From NCBI GenBank assembly GCA_000433735.1, contig HF998329.1, positions 1-11,336 of the forward strand: a DNA stretch of 11,336 bases, read 5' to 3'. Positions 1 through 6,779 of this stretch are shown here, one piece after another. Source of the stretch: Clostridium sp. CAG:167 (GTDB lineage: Bacteria > Bacillota > Clostridia > Lachnospirales > Lachnospiraceae). The notes beneath the pieces were generated by a model. The model was not told the DNA's origin. It saw nothing but the letters and a program-made list of their open reading frames with translations, and ran no database searches. Each line of letters begins with the position of its first letter. The first letter of the stretch is position 1. The position numbers were made by a program, and so were the translations under genes.

Positions 1-112
1 AGCCTTGACGTTTTATTTGCAGGCTTAATATACATCAAAAACCTTAAATAAACTTAAAATCCAAACGGAAATTTTTCCCTAATTTTAATCCATCAAATAA
101 ACAGACTTTTTG

Positions 113-148
113 CAAAAGAAAAGAGGTGCCGCAATTTGCTGACACCTC
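113..148 (-). terminator. Second hairpin downstream of GH43 gene
   Basis: Read on the minus strand, an 8-bp stem is formed by the arms at 141-148 and 123-130, with one G-U pair. It is followed by a T-rich tract (TTTTCTTTTG) at 122-113. This is the layout of an intrinsic terminator. It lies about 120 bases beyond the GH43 stop and so would act as a back-up to the longer hairpin at 212-260. The remaining bases 1-112 are AT-rich and show no gene or convincing signal. Confidence 0.6.
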
Positions 149-201
149 AGTCGTTTTAATATTCCATTGAAAATTATAGCCCATAAAGGCTTTTTTGTTC
201 A

Positions 202-260
202 ATCAAATAAAGAAGCCCCTCGGCAGAAGAAACATCGTTACTTCTATCGGAAGGGACTTC
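202..260 (-). terminator. Long intrinsic terminator of the GH43 gene
   Basis: On the minus strand an almost continuous 18-bp stem forms. The outer arms are 252-260 with 212-220, the inner arms 241-249 with 221-229, and the loop is 11 nt. There is one mismatch and a small bulge. The two imperfect positions on the plus strand become G-U pairs in minus-strand RNA, which supports that orientation. A T-rich stretch (TTTATTTGATT) follows. The hairpin begins 10 bases after the GH43 stop codon, as expected for an intrinsic terminator. Confidence 0.75.
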
Positions 261-270
261 CTGTTACTTG

Positions 271-2871
271 TTACTTTACTTTATAAGTTTTCTTCAGTGT
301 CTTATAACCGCCTTTCTTTACGGTGATAACAACCTTCTGTTTCTTCTTCAGTTTTGCTTTCAGGCTTACCTTAAATTTCTTGCCGGAAATCTTAACCTTC
401 TTGCCCTTGTATGTTTTTTTGCCAACCTTTACGTTTACAGTGGCTTTTTTCACACTTACTTTTCCGGTGATCACTTTCTTGCCCTTCTTTGCCTTTACAG
501 CGGACAACTTGATCTTCTTAAGAGTTTTCTTGCTTGTAGTCTGTTTCTTCGCTGTGCCGGAAGTGCTGTTATTACCGGTAGCACTGTTATTGCCGGTAGT
601 ACTATTATTGCCGGTAGCACTGTTATTGCCAGTAGTTCCGTTCACAGTTGTATTCTGATTATTGTTGTTACCAGGATTGGTTGGGGTTGGGGTCGGTGTC
701 GGCGCCTTTTTCTCACCTTCAGACACTACTGCCAGCGTTCCTACCTGAGCCTTGATCCACATCTTCACATCCGGTCCCAGATTTGTATTCTTTGCCTCTA
801 CCGTGTACATGGTCTTGCCAGTTGCCTCATCTTCGTACACAATGGTAAAGTTCTGACCTTTTCTGGTGATGCTGACCTGATAAGTATGGCCCAGTGCCAG
901 CTCACTTTTACCTCCCAGAGTAGCATCCGGACTGGTAATGGTTCCGCCTGTAGCTCCTGTCTGCAGTTCTCCAGCACCACCGGCAAACCAGGCATTGATG
1001 TCCGATCCGGTTGTGATGTAGTAGCCGTTTTCATTGGTCTGTCCATTATTATCTGTATCCGAACTGATCTCCATGTTGAAAGCACCGTAGTTGTCTGTCA
1101 GTTCATCCATTCTTACATGGAAACGATAGGTAAAATCACCTTTTTTCTCCACAGTTTTACTGGTCGGCGGATCTTGCCACCAGCCCTTTCCTACCAGTTT
1201 CTCCTCGGTTCCTGCTACATAACCATAGTCTTTCAGGTTACTCTCATCAGTTTTCGATCCCCAGACACAGGTATTGTCACTTCCTACCAAGGAGAATGTC
1301 ATAACCGGACCATTTTCCCAGTTTTCACTATACTGCTCATAGAAAAATCCCTTATAAGTCTTGCCACCGGACTGAATGGTGAGATAATCATAATTTTTTC
1401 CTTTTCCTGTAGTCTTTTTCCATGTACCGGACAATGTTCCCTGCACGGTTCCATCTTCTTTGAGACGAAGATAGGTTGTTTCGATCATTTTACCGTCTGA
1501 GGCGGTTCCGTGATTCACCACCTCATAGGCTCCCGTTACCTGACTCTCATTGTAGTGGCCAATGCTCTCTCCCTGATATTCATATACCGCATCTACCGGC
1601 CAGTTGTCCTCATTCAAAAACTGCTGCCGTACACGGAGTTCATGATTTTCGGCTCCTTTGTTAAAACGCTGATGGTAAAAAAGATATCTCTGTCCATCAT
1701 CATCGATAAAAGCTGAGTTGTGTCCGGCTGCCTTGTAACCGGTCTGTCCCTTAAACTGATAGTTTCCGATCAGTTTGATACCATAGTTGTCCACAGACTT
1801 ACTGCTGTCCTGCGCCTGTCTTCCTGCCGCATCCTCATAAGGACCATATGGATTTTTAGAACGGAACAGACGCATATTGTATCCACCGTCAGCTGCCAGC
1901 CATCCGTAAGTAATATACAGATAATAGTACCCGGCTTCTTTATCATAGTAAATATATGGTGCCTCTCCGTATACACGGCTGCCTCCTGCAATATGAGTAC
2001 CAAAATAGCGGTCTGTCCAGTTGCCGGAAGTGCTCTCTGTGCCATCTTTACCGGGATACTTTGGCTCGCCGGTTACCGGATCCAATTCCAGCATAAAAAT
2101 ACCACCGGACCAGGAACCATAAGTCATATAAAATTTGCCGTCGTTACCAAAAAAGACTGTGGGATCAATGGCATTTGGCGCATAAACATTGTTATAGTTA
2201 TTGCCGCTGAACCATTTTACATCATTAATGGAACCTGACAGCGTGCCATTGTTAAACAATGTTTTCAGATTAAGATAACTGTTGTCCCATTTCTTATCAA
2301 TGGTACTTTTACTATCTGTGGCTGAAGTTTTCGTAAAACCAGAATAAATCACGGTTTTTACATAAGTATACGGACCGCTGGCTGTCTTACTGACTCCAAA
2401 TCCGATACAGGAACGCACGGAAGTAGAAGAGGTACTCAGATACATCATGTAAGCACCTTTCGTACCATCCGCCCACTTATAGGATGGATTATAGATCACA
2501 TCCGGTGCCCAGATAGCATGTCCGCCCTTGCAGTCACTGTCATCTTTACCTGCCCACAAAAAAGGCTCTGCCAGATTGGTGTCAATGTCTCCGTACACGG
2601 AATTGTTGGTGATATTCTGGTAATCCCTGCTGACTTGTGTCCAGTTCATCAGATCCTTGGAAGATCCTGTAGCCATGTGGGAACCAAACACATAATAAGT
2701 GTTGGTATTCTTGTCCTTAAAAATAGAAGGATCATGCACTGATACTCTGTTCAACCCCTCTGATAAATAAATGTCTGCCTCTGCTTTAGGTGCCTGCCAG
2801 ACCCCTGCCGTCAGAACCATGGCAGCTGTTAATACAACGGCTGTCATTTTTTTGAAAAGTTTTTTCTTCAT
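271..2871 (-). CDS. Secreted GH43 family endo-arabinanase-like enzyme with basic Ig-like tail
   Basis: Predicted extracellular glycoside hydrolase of family 43, most like the AbnB/Abn2 type of endo-alpha-1,5-L-arabinanase that degrades pectic arabinan. The start at 2871 is preferred (866 aa) because an AAAGGAAAG ribosome site precedes it and a signal peptide begins there, with likely cleavage after AEA near residue 32. The five-bladed propeller spans about 35-435. Visible candidate catalytic residues are D47 in HDPS (base), D236 in IDPT (pKa modulator) and E303 in GEAP (acid). H384 in GHNS matches the metal-site histidine of this subgroup. A GH43 C-terminal beta domain (about 445-555) and a concanavalin-like beta-sandwich (about 560-720) follow. 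Next come a PT-rich and NNS[AT]TG repeat linker (724-773) and a lysine-rich Ig-like tail (775-866). There is no LPXTG, SLH or dockerin module. Family membership is clear; strict arabinan specificity is inferred. Confidence 0.9.
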   Translation of the reverse strand: MKKKLFKKMTAVVLTAAMVLTAGVWQAPKAEADIYLSEGLNRVSVHDPSIFKDKNTNTYYVFGSHMATGSSKDLMNWTQVSRDYQNITNNSVYGDIDTNLAEPFLWAGKDDSDCKGGHAIWAPDVIYNPSYKWADGTKGAYMMYLSTSSTSVRSCIGFGVSKTASGPYTYVKTVIYSGFTKTSATDSKSTIDKKWDNSYLNLKTLFNNGTLSGSINDVKWFSGNNYNNVYAPNAIDPTVFFGNDGKFYMTYGSWSGGIFMLELDPVTGEPKYPGKDGTESTSGNWTDRYFGTHIAGGSRVYGEAPYIYYDKEAGYYYLYITYGWLAADGGYNMRLFRSKNPYGPYEDAAGRQAQDSSKSVDNYGIKLIGNYQFKGQTGYKAAGHNSAFIDDDGQRYLFYHQRFNKGAENHELRVRQQFLNEDNWPVDAVYEYQGESIGHYNESQVTGAYEVVNHGTASDGKMIETTYLRLKEDGTVQGTLSGTWKKTTGKGKNYDYLTIQSGGKTYKGFFYEQYSENWENGPVMTFSLVGSDNTCVWGSKTDESNLKDYGYVAGTEEKLVGKGWWQDPPTSKTVEKKGDFTYRFHVRMDELTDNYGAFNMEISSDTDNNGQTNENGYYITTGSDINAWFAGGAGELQTGATGGTITSPDATLGGKSELALGHTYQVSITRKGQNFTIVYEDEATGKTMYTVEAKNTNLGPDVKMWIKAQVGTLAVVSEGEKKAPTPTPTPTNPGNNNNQNTTVNGTTGNNSATGNNSTTGNNSATGNNSTSGTAKKQTTSKKTLKKIKLSAVKAKKGKKVITGKVSVKKATVNVKVGKKTYKGKKVKISGKKFKVSLKAKLKKKQKVVITVKKGGYKTLKKTYKVK
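569..640 (-). repeat. Four tandem 18-bp repeats encoding a TGNNS[AT] linker
   Basis: Four adjacent 18-bp units (569-586, 587-604, 605-622, 623-640) differ by only a few bases. They encode a hexapeptide repeat of the type NNSATG/NNSTTG in the linker of the GH43 protein. A degenerate further unit is visible at about 551-568. Such in-frame minisatellites can change copy number by slippage and so alter linker length between strains without breaking the frame. Confidence 0.85.
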
Positions 2872-2916
2872 TTGCTCTTGCTTTCCTTTCTGTTCACTAT
2901 GTATAAACATTATTTC

Positions 2917-2945
2917 ATTATACTATAGTTCACTCAGAATCTCCA
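2917..2945 (-). promoter_or_regulatory. Sigma-A type promoter of the GH43 gene
   Basis: A perfect TATAAT -10 box lies at 2917-2922 on the minus strand. A TGGAGA -35-like box (4 of 6 consensus bases) lies at 2940-2945, with a 17-bp spacer. It sits directly after the EamA gene stop, leaves a leader of about 40 nt before the GH43 start, and implies that GH43 can be transcribed on its own. No terminator is visible between the EamA gene and this promoter, so read-through is also possible. Confidence 0.6.
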
Positions 2946-3806
2946 CTACATTGTTTTCTTTTTCAGCCCCTTTTTCCACTTAAATACTGCCGTTCCGATA
3001 ATGATCACATAACCGGCAATACTCAAAAGATCCGGCACCTGTCCCAGTACGCACAGACTCAGCAAGGCGGCAAACAACACCTGGGTATAGTCAAAGACAG
3101 AAATTTCTTTTGCCGGTGCTTTTGTATACGCCGCTGTTATGGAAAACTGTCCTCCCGCAGCCGCCGCTCCTGCCAACAAAAGGGAGACAAACTGAAAGGC
3201 AGTCATAGGGGCATAAGTAAGGATCACGCCGGGAATAACCGAAATGCAGGAAAAGGCGGAAAAGGCCAGAACGATCACGCTGCCATGGACGCCCCCCTTG
3301 CCCAGTCTTCTCACGCAGGTATAGGCAAATCCGGCACCGGCTCCTCCCAGCGCACCTAACAATGCCGGAACCGACTCCATATGAAAACTTGGCTTCATTA
3401 CCAGAAGGGCACCGGCAAAGGCTGCCAGGATTGCCGCCCACTCCCATTTTTTAGGCACTTCTTTCAAAATGTAGATAGAAAAGATCATAGCAAAAAAGGG
3501 AGATAACTTATTCAGCATAGAAGCATCCGCAATATTTAACTGGCCAATAGCATAAAAATTACAGAGAATCCCCAGGGTTCCTCCCATGCATCGTCCAAAT
3601 AAAAATAAACGGTTTCCTTTTCCCACCCGGAACTTTACATGATCCTTCATAAGAATCACAAGGGCGATGGCAAAGGCCACCAGATTTCTGAAAAAACTTT
3701 TCTGCCACACCGGCAGATCTCCACCCAGTTTTACAAACAGGTTCATCAGCGCAAAGAAAAACGCCGCACTGAGAATGTACAAAATACCTTTTTTACGATC
3801 GTCCAT
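2946..3806 (-). CDS. EamA-family (DMT superfamily) membrane transporter
   Basis: Integral membrane transporter of 286 aa, the usual length for the ten-helix EamA/RhaT-like drug/metabolite transporter superfamily. Two EamA repeats are visible, about residues 5-138 and 148-278. The first opens with a typical AAFFFALMNLFVKLGG helix followed by the RNLVAFAIA segment, and the C-terminus is a short lysine-rich cytoplasmic tail. The start at 3806 is fixed by a GGAGG ribosome site at 3813-3817, six bases upstream. That site and the start codon lie inside the tail of the truncated azlC-like reading frame, so the gene may be translationally coupled to it. The substrate cannot be told from sequence; members export amino acids, nucleosides or other metabolites. 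Nothing in the flanking genes points to one. Confidence 0.88.
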   Translation of the reverse strand: MDDRKKGILYILSAAFFFALMNLFVKLGGDLPVWQKSFFRNLVAFAIALVILMKDHVKFRVGKGNRLFLFGRCMGGTLGILCNFYAIGQLNIADASMLNKLSPFFAMIFSIYILKEVPKKWEWAAILAAFAGALLVMKPSFHMESVPALLGALGGAGAGFAYTCVRRLGKGGVHGSVIVLAFSAFSCISVIPGVILTYAPMTAFQFVSLLLAGAAAAGGQFSITAAYTKAPAKEISVFDYTQVLFAALLSLCVLGQVPDLLSIAGYVIIIGTAVFKWKKGLKKKTM

Positions 3807-4048
3807 TTTTTACCTCCATATAAAAAAGCAGTCACTCCTATGATCCACATAGAAGCACTGCTGCTTAAAAAGGTTATTAACACAAACTGAAAAGCCCCTG
3901 TATAAATGGCCGCACTGGCAAACAATGAAAGATACCAGGGAAAGCCTGCCTGCTGCATCATCATTCCATAGGCTGCTCCTACAAAGAGATAACTGAACAG
4001 TATCGGAATGGATCTTATAAAGGCCTTTTTCCATATTTTTTTATTCAT
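3746..4048 (-). pseudogene. azlC: Truncated AzlC-family branched-chain amino-acid permease remnant
   Basis: The first ~78 residues match the N-terminus of AzlC/YgaZ permeases: a basic start, a helix with SIPILFSYLFVGAAYG, the AIYTGAFQFV segment, and SSSASMWIIGVTAFL. Full AzlC proteins are usually around 230 aa, so about two thirds is missing. From about residue 78 the frame reads out of frame through the ribosome site and first codons of the EamA gene and stops at 3746 (100 aa in total, 61 nt overlap). No azlD follows. The start at 4048 has an AAAGGA site 12 bases upstream. The most likely origin is a deletion that fused the azlC 5' part to the EamA gene. The promoter and ribosome site look intact, so the fragment may still be translated, but it is unlikely to transport anything. 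Confidence 0.75.
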
Positions 4049-4092
4049 TGGGTTCTCTAATCCTTTTTCTATAGTAATCATAGCACATAGAT

Positions 4093-4121
4093 AGGATAAC
4101 ACGGAACCCTGCATCTGTAAA
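4093..4121 (-). promoter_or_regulatory. Candidate promoter for azlC remnant and EamA gene
   Basis: A TTTACA -35 box (5 of 6) at 4116-4121 is followed by a 17-bp spacer and a TATCCT -10 box at 4093-4098, which is preceded by TG in the extended -10 position. It lies just beyond the pstB stop. Initiation near 4086 would leave a leader of about 38 nt before the azlC-like start. No clear intrinsic terminator separates it from pstB; only a weak hairpin without a T-run is present at about 4105-4130. Confidence 0.45.
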
Positions 4122-4136
4122 GACAGGTTTGCAACA

Positions 4137-4889
4137 TCAGCCAAACTGACCGCTGACATACGCCTTTGTCTTTTCCTCCACCGGATTTTCAAAAATCTGG
4201 CTGGTAGGTCCGTATTCAATGAGGTCGCCCATGAAGAAAAATGCCGTTTTATCTGCCACTCGGGCAGCCTGTTGCATATTATGGGTGACAATGATAACGG
4301 TATAATTTTTCTTTAATTCCACCATCAGTTCTTCCATTTTCTGTGTAGAAATAGGATCCAGAGCACTAGTGGCCTCGTCCATCAGAATGATCTCCGGCTC
4401 CAGGGCAATGGTTCTTGCGATGCACAGTCTCTGCTGCTGCCCGCCGGAAAGCCCCAGCGCACTTTTTTTCAGACGGTCCTTTACCTCGTCCCACAAAGCG
4501 GCTTTCCGCAGACTGGTCTCCACGATCTCATCCAGTTTTTTACGTCCTCTCACACCATGGTATTTCGGAGCGTAGGCAATGTTATCGTAAATGCTGGCGG
4601 GAAACGGATTGGCTTTCTGAAATACCATTCCCACTTTTTTCCGCAGTGCCGCCGCATCTACCTTACGGCTGTAAATATCCGTTCCCTCAAATAGTACCTG
4701 GCCTGTAATGTGGCAGTCCGGCACCAGATCGTTCATGCGGTTCAGAGTTTTCAAAAATGTAGATTTTCCGCAACCGGACGGGCCGATCAGTGCGGTAATT
4801 TCATTGCGTTCTATATCCATGGATACATCTTTTAATACATGATGTTTTCCATAACTTAAATTTAATTCTTTCGTCGATACAATACTCAT
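4137..4889 (-). CDS. pstB: Phosphate ABC transporter ATP-binding protein PstB
   Basis: Cytoplasmic ATPase that powers phosphate import through PstC-PstA. At 250 aa it has normal family length. All ABC motifs are present: Walker A GPSGCGKST (36-44), Q-loop Q91, signature LSGGQ (147-151), Walker B ILMDE (168-172) and switch histidine H203. The NRMNDLVP stretch after Walker A and the QKANPFPASIYDN segment at the Q-loop are typical of PstB rather than of other ABC ATPases. The start at 4889 lies 5 bases after the pstA stop, and its ribosome site (AAAGGA, 4898-4903) abuts that stop, so translation is probably coupled. It is the last gene of the operon, and the phoU gene often found next is absent. 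Confidence 0.97.
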   Translation of the reverse strand: MSIVSTKELNLSYGKHHVLKDVSMDIERNEITALIGPSGCGKSTFLKTLNRMNDLVPDCHITGQVLFEGTDIYSRKVDAAALRKKVGMVFQKANPFPASIYDNIAYAPKYHGVRGRKKLDEIVETSLRKAALWDEVKDRLKKSALGLSGGQQQRLCIARTIALEPEIILMDEATSALDPISTQKMEELMVELKKNYTVIIVTHNMQQAARVADKTAFFFMGDLIEYGPTSQIFENPVEEKTKAYVSGQFG

Positions 4890-4894
4890 AACAT

Positions 4895-5764
4895 CTATCC
4901 TTTCTTTCTTCTGGCAAAAATTCCTGCGATCAAGTGTGTAAGAATTTCAATAAACAAGACAAACAGCATCAACACGGCTGCCATGGCGTACGGCACCCAT
5001 TCCGGTGCCCCTCCTTCGGTGGCATACAGATACAACTGTACCGTCATAGTGGCTCCCGGCTCCTTCACATGGGACAGAACCGAGGTTGGCAGGTCCTGCG
5101 CAATACCCGCCGTGTACAAAAGGGCTGCGGATTCGCTGATCATTCGTCCGATACTGAGAATAATGGCCACTACGATTCCTGAGATGGCACAAGGCAGGAT
5201 CACTTTGCGGATGGTGTAAAATTTTGACAGCCCCATGGCTGCCGCTGCCTCCCGGTAAGAAGAACTCACAGCTAGCAGCGATTCTTCTGTGGTCCGGATC
5301 ATAGTAGGAAGAACGATAAGGGTTAATGTCAGCGAAGCGGCTAACATAGAACCGGCGTAATCTCCGATGGACATTTTTCGCACAAAAAAATCCAGTCCAA
5401 ACAAACCATATACAATGGATGGGATTCCCGCCAGGATTTCTATGGCAAAACGGATGGCAGATACAATTTTTCCCTGTTTGGCATACTCCGCCAGATAGAT
5501 AGCCGAACCGATTCCCAGCGGAATACAAAAGAGCAGGGTAAGAACTACCGTGTAGATCGTGTTGATGATCATGGGTTTGATACCGTAAGTATCCATCAGA
5601 ATATCCGGCTCTGTAGTAAGAAATTCCCAGGATACATAAGGAAGACCTTTTTTTAATATATATCCGATCAGGCCTGCTGCCAGTCCTGCCACGGCCACGG
5701 TCAAAAGGATCACCAGTGCCCGGAACAAGATAAACCGAATGCGGATTTTACTTTTTAATTCCAT
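4895..5764 (-). CDS. pstA: Phosphate ABC transporter permease PstA
   Basis: One of the two membrane subunits of the high-affinity phosphate importer, pairing with PstC around the translocation path. It is 289 aa with about six transmembrane helices. The first is near residues 12-36, and a typical NTIYTVVLTLLFCIPLGIGSA helix begins the core. The cytoplasmic EAA loop (YREAAAAMGLSKFYTIRKVILP, about 170-191) contacts PstB, and GRMISESAALLYTAG (206-220) is a hallmark of PstA. The start at 5764 was chosen because AAAGGAGG lies 7 bases upstream. A start ten codons earlier would overlap pstC and lacks this site. The gene begins 16 bases after the pstC stop. Confidence 0.96.
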   Translation of the reverse strand: MELKSKIRIRFILFRALVILLTVAVAGLAAGLIGYILKKGLPYVSWEFLTTEPDILMDTYGIKPMIINTIYTVVLTLLFCIPLGIGSAIYLAEYAKQGKIVSAIRFAIEILAGIPSIVYGLFGLDFFVRKMSIGDYAGSMLAASLTLTLIVLPTMIRTTEESLLAVSSSYREAAAAMGLSKFYTIRKVILPCAISGIVVAIILSIGRMISESAALLYTAGIAQDLPTSVLSHVKEPGATMTVQLYLYATEGGAPEWVPYAMAAVLMLFVLFIEILTHLIAGIFARRKKG

Positions 5765-5771
5765 TGTGGCG

Positions 5772-5779
5772 CCTCCTTT
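5772..5779 (-). promoter_or_regulatory. Ribosome-binding site fixing the pstA start
   Basis: AAAGGAGG lies 7 bases before the ATG at 5764. It identifies this ATG, rather than the in-frame codon at 5794, as the pstA start. Confidence 0.85.
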
Positions 5780-5780
5780 C

Positions 5781-6656
5781 CTAATGCTTTCCAATGGCTG
5801 TCCGTTTGATCAGTACATAGAACAAACCATTGATCACAACAATAAATACAAACAACACCAGGCCAATTCCCATCAGTACGCCGGATGTTTCCTGGCTGGC
5901 ATAGGCCATTTCCGTTACAATGGCTGTGGTCAGAAAACGGACCGGTTCCAGAAGTTTTGGCATCTGTGCCACATTTCCTGCTACCATGATCACCGCCATA
6001 GTTTCTCCTACGGCTCGTCCCAGACCCAAAAGGATGGCCGATAAAATGCCTGATTTTGCTGCCGGAATAATAATATGCAGGATGGTATAATCTTTGTTCA
6101 CTCCCAGTGCTAAAGACGCCTCCATATAGTCCTTTGGAACCGCAGTGATGCTGGATTCACTAACCGATATAATGGTAGGCAGCGTCATAACCACCAGCAC
6201 GACAATAGCGGATAAAAGCGTCAGCCCCGCCGGCAGTTTGAACAGTTCCTGCACAAAAGGGACTAGCAAAATCATTCCCAGAAAGCCATAAATAACCGAT
6301 GGTATACCTGCCAGCATACTGATCACGGTCCTAAGCACCGAAGCAATGGGTCTTGGTATAAAATGGCTCATACCCACCGCCGCCAGAATTGACACCGGCA
6401 CCGTTACAATAACCGTTCCCAGCATAGAAATAACCGAGGCAGACAGGAATGAAAAAATCCCGTATTTTGCTGGTTCTACAGATGTATCCCATGTTTTCCC
6501 AAACAGGAAATTTTTAATACCGACTTTGGCAATACTTGGTCCCCCGGACCGGAACATATACACACCGATCATAATAACCGCAATGACGGTCACAATGGTA
6601 AAAAGGAACACAATATATCGAAATACCAGGTCTGATAATTTTTTTCGTGCTTTCAT
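5781..6656 (-). CDS. pstC: Phosphate ABC transporter permease PstC
   Basis: Membrane partner of PstA in the phosphate importer. It is 291 aa with six predicted helices, the first at about 12-34. The loop after it, with SVEPAKYGIFSFL (59-71), is characteristic of PstC. The EAA loop is YMEASLALGVNKDYTILHIIIP (about 177-198), and GRAVGETMAVIMVAGN (213-228) is a strong family signature. The start at 6656 follows an AAGGAG site six bases upstream. A longer frame reaching back to a GTG at 6758 would run through the hairpin in the pstS-pstC gap and lacks family similarity, so it was not used. The gene is separated from pstS by 123 bases and sits 16 bases before pstA. Confidence 0.96.
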   Translation of the reverse strand: MKARKKLSDLVFRYIVFLFTIVTVIAVIMIGVYMFRSGGPSIAKVGIKNFLFGKTWDTSVEPAKYGIFSFLSASVISMLGTVIVTVPVSILAAVGMSHFIPRPIASVLRTVISMLAGIPSVIYGFLGMILLVPFVQELFKLPAGLTLLSAIVVLVVMTLPTIISVSESSITAVPKDYMEASLALGVNKDYTILHIIIPAAKSGILSAILLGLGRAVGETMAVIMVAGNVAQMPKLLEPVRFLTTAIVTEMAYASQETSGVLMGIGLVLFVFIVVINGLFYVLIKRTAIGKH

Positions 6657-6662
6657 GTATCT

Positions 6663-6668
6663 CTCCTT
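6663..6668 (-). promoter_or_regulatory. Ribosome-binding site fixing the pstC start
   Basis: AAGGAG lies six bases upstream of the ATG at 6656. It lies just past the terminator-like hairpin, so transcripts that pass the hairpin still carry a good initiation site for pstC. Confidence 0.8.
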
Positions 6669-6684
6669 CTTCTCCTGAATCATG

Positions 6685-6743
6685 AAATAAAAAGGTGCCG
6701 CCTTTTCCGAGATCCCTCCAGGATTCGCAAAGCACAGCACCTT
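6685..6743 (-). terminator. Terminator-like attenuator between pstS and pstC
   Basis: On the minus strand AAGGTGCTG (743-735 within the 6000s) pairs with CGGCACCTT (6700-6692) in a 9-bp stem with one G-U pair. It is followed directly by TTTTTATTT. The large loop (6701-6734) can fold a small ATCC/GGAT inner hairpin. The gap lies inside an operon whose later genes have no visible promoter of their own, so a partial terminator is the natural reading: most transcripts stop after pstS, giving excess binding protein over PstCAB. The strength of termination cannot be judged by eye. Confidence 0.65.
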
Positions 6744-6753
6744 GTCTTTGTAT

Positions 6754-6767
6754 ATCACCGCAGTGAT
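6754..6767 (-). other. Small hairpin just after pstS stop
   Basis: A perfect 5-bp stem, ATCAC/GTGAT, with a TGCG tetraloop lies 13 bases after the pstS stop codon, without a T-run of its own. Together with the stronger hairpin downstream it could protect the 3' end of the pstS message. This role is inferred. Confidence 0.4.
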
Positions 6768-6779
6768 GACTCTCGTCCC

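Noticed and set aside
5..34. TTGACG, 18-bp spacer, TATACA: possible plus-strand promoter.
   Set aside because: There is no plus-strand gene downstream, and such matches are expected by chance in AT-rich sequence.
323..658. Phe/Leu-rich plus-strand frame that looks like a membrane protein.
   Set aside because: It is the antisense of the lysine-rich tail: AAA/AAG codons read backwards give Phe and Leu. Similar frames occur opposite the other two lysine-rich tails (about 6742-6969 and 9226-9471).
268..1500. Long plus-strand open frame opposite the GH43 gene (410 codons).
   Set aside because: It starts with TTG without a ribosome site, has no recognisable domain, and mirrors the codon pattern of the clearly real GH43 gene on the other strand.
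4105..4130. Hairpin after pstB (AACCTG with CAGGGTT) as operon terminator.
   Set aside because: The stem is short with a bulge and no T-run follows; the same bases fit a promoter better.
6657..6758. Longer pstC reading frame starting at a GTG at 6758.
   Set aside because: It runs through the terminator-like hairpin, its 34 extra residues do not look like PstC, and a good ribosome site precedes the ATG at 6656.
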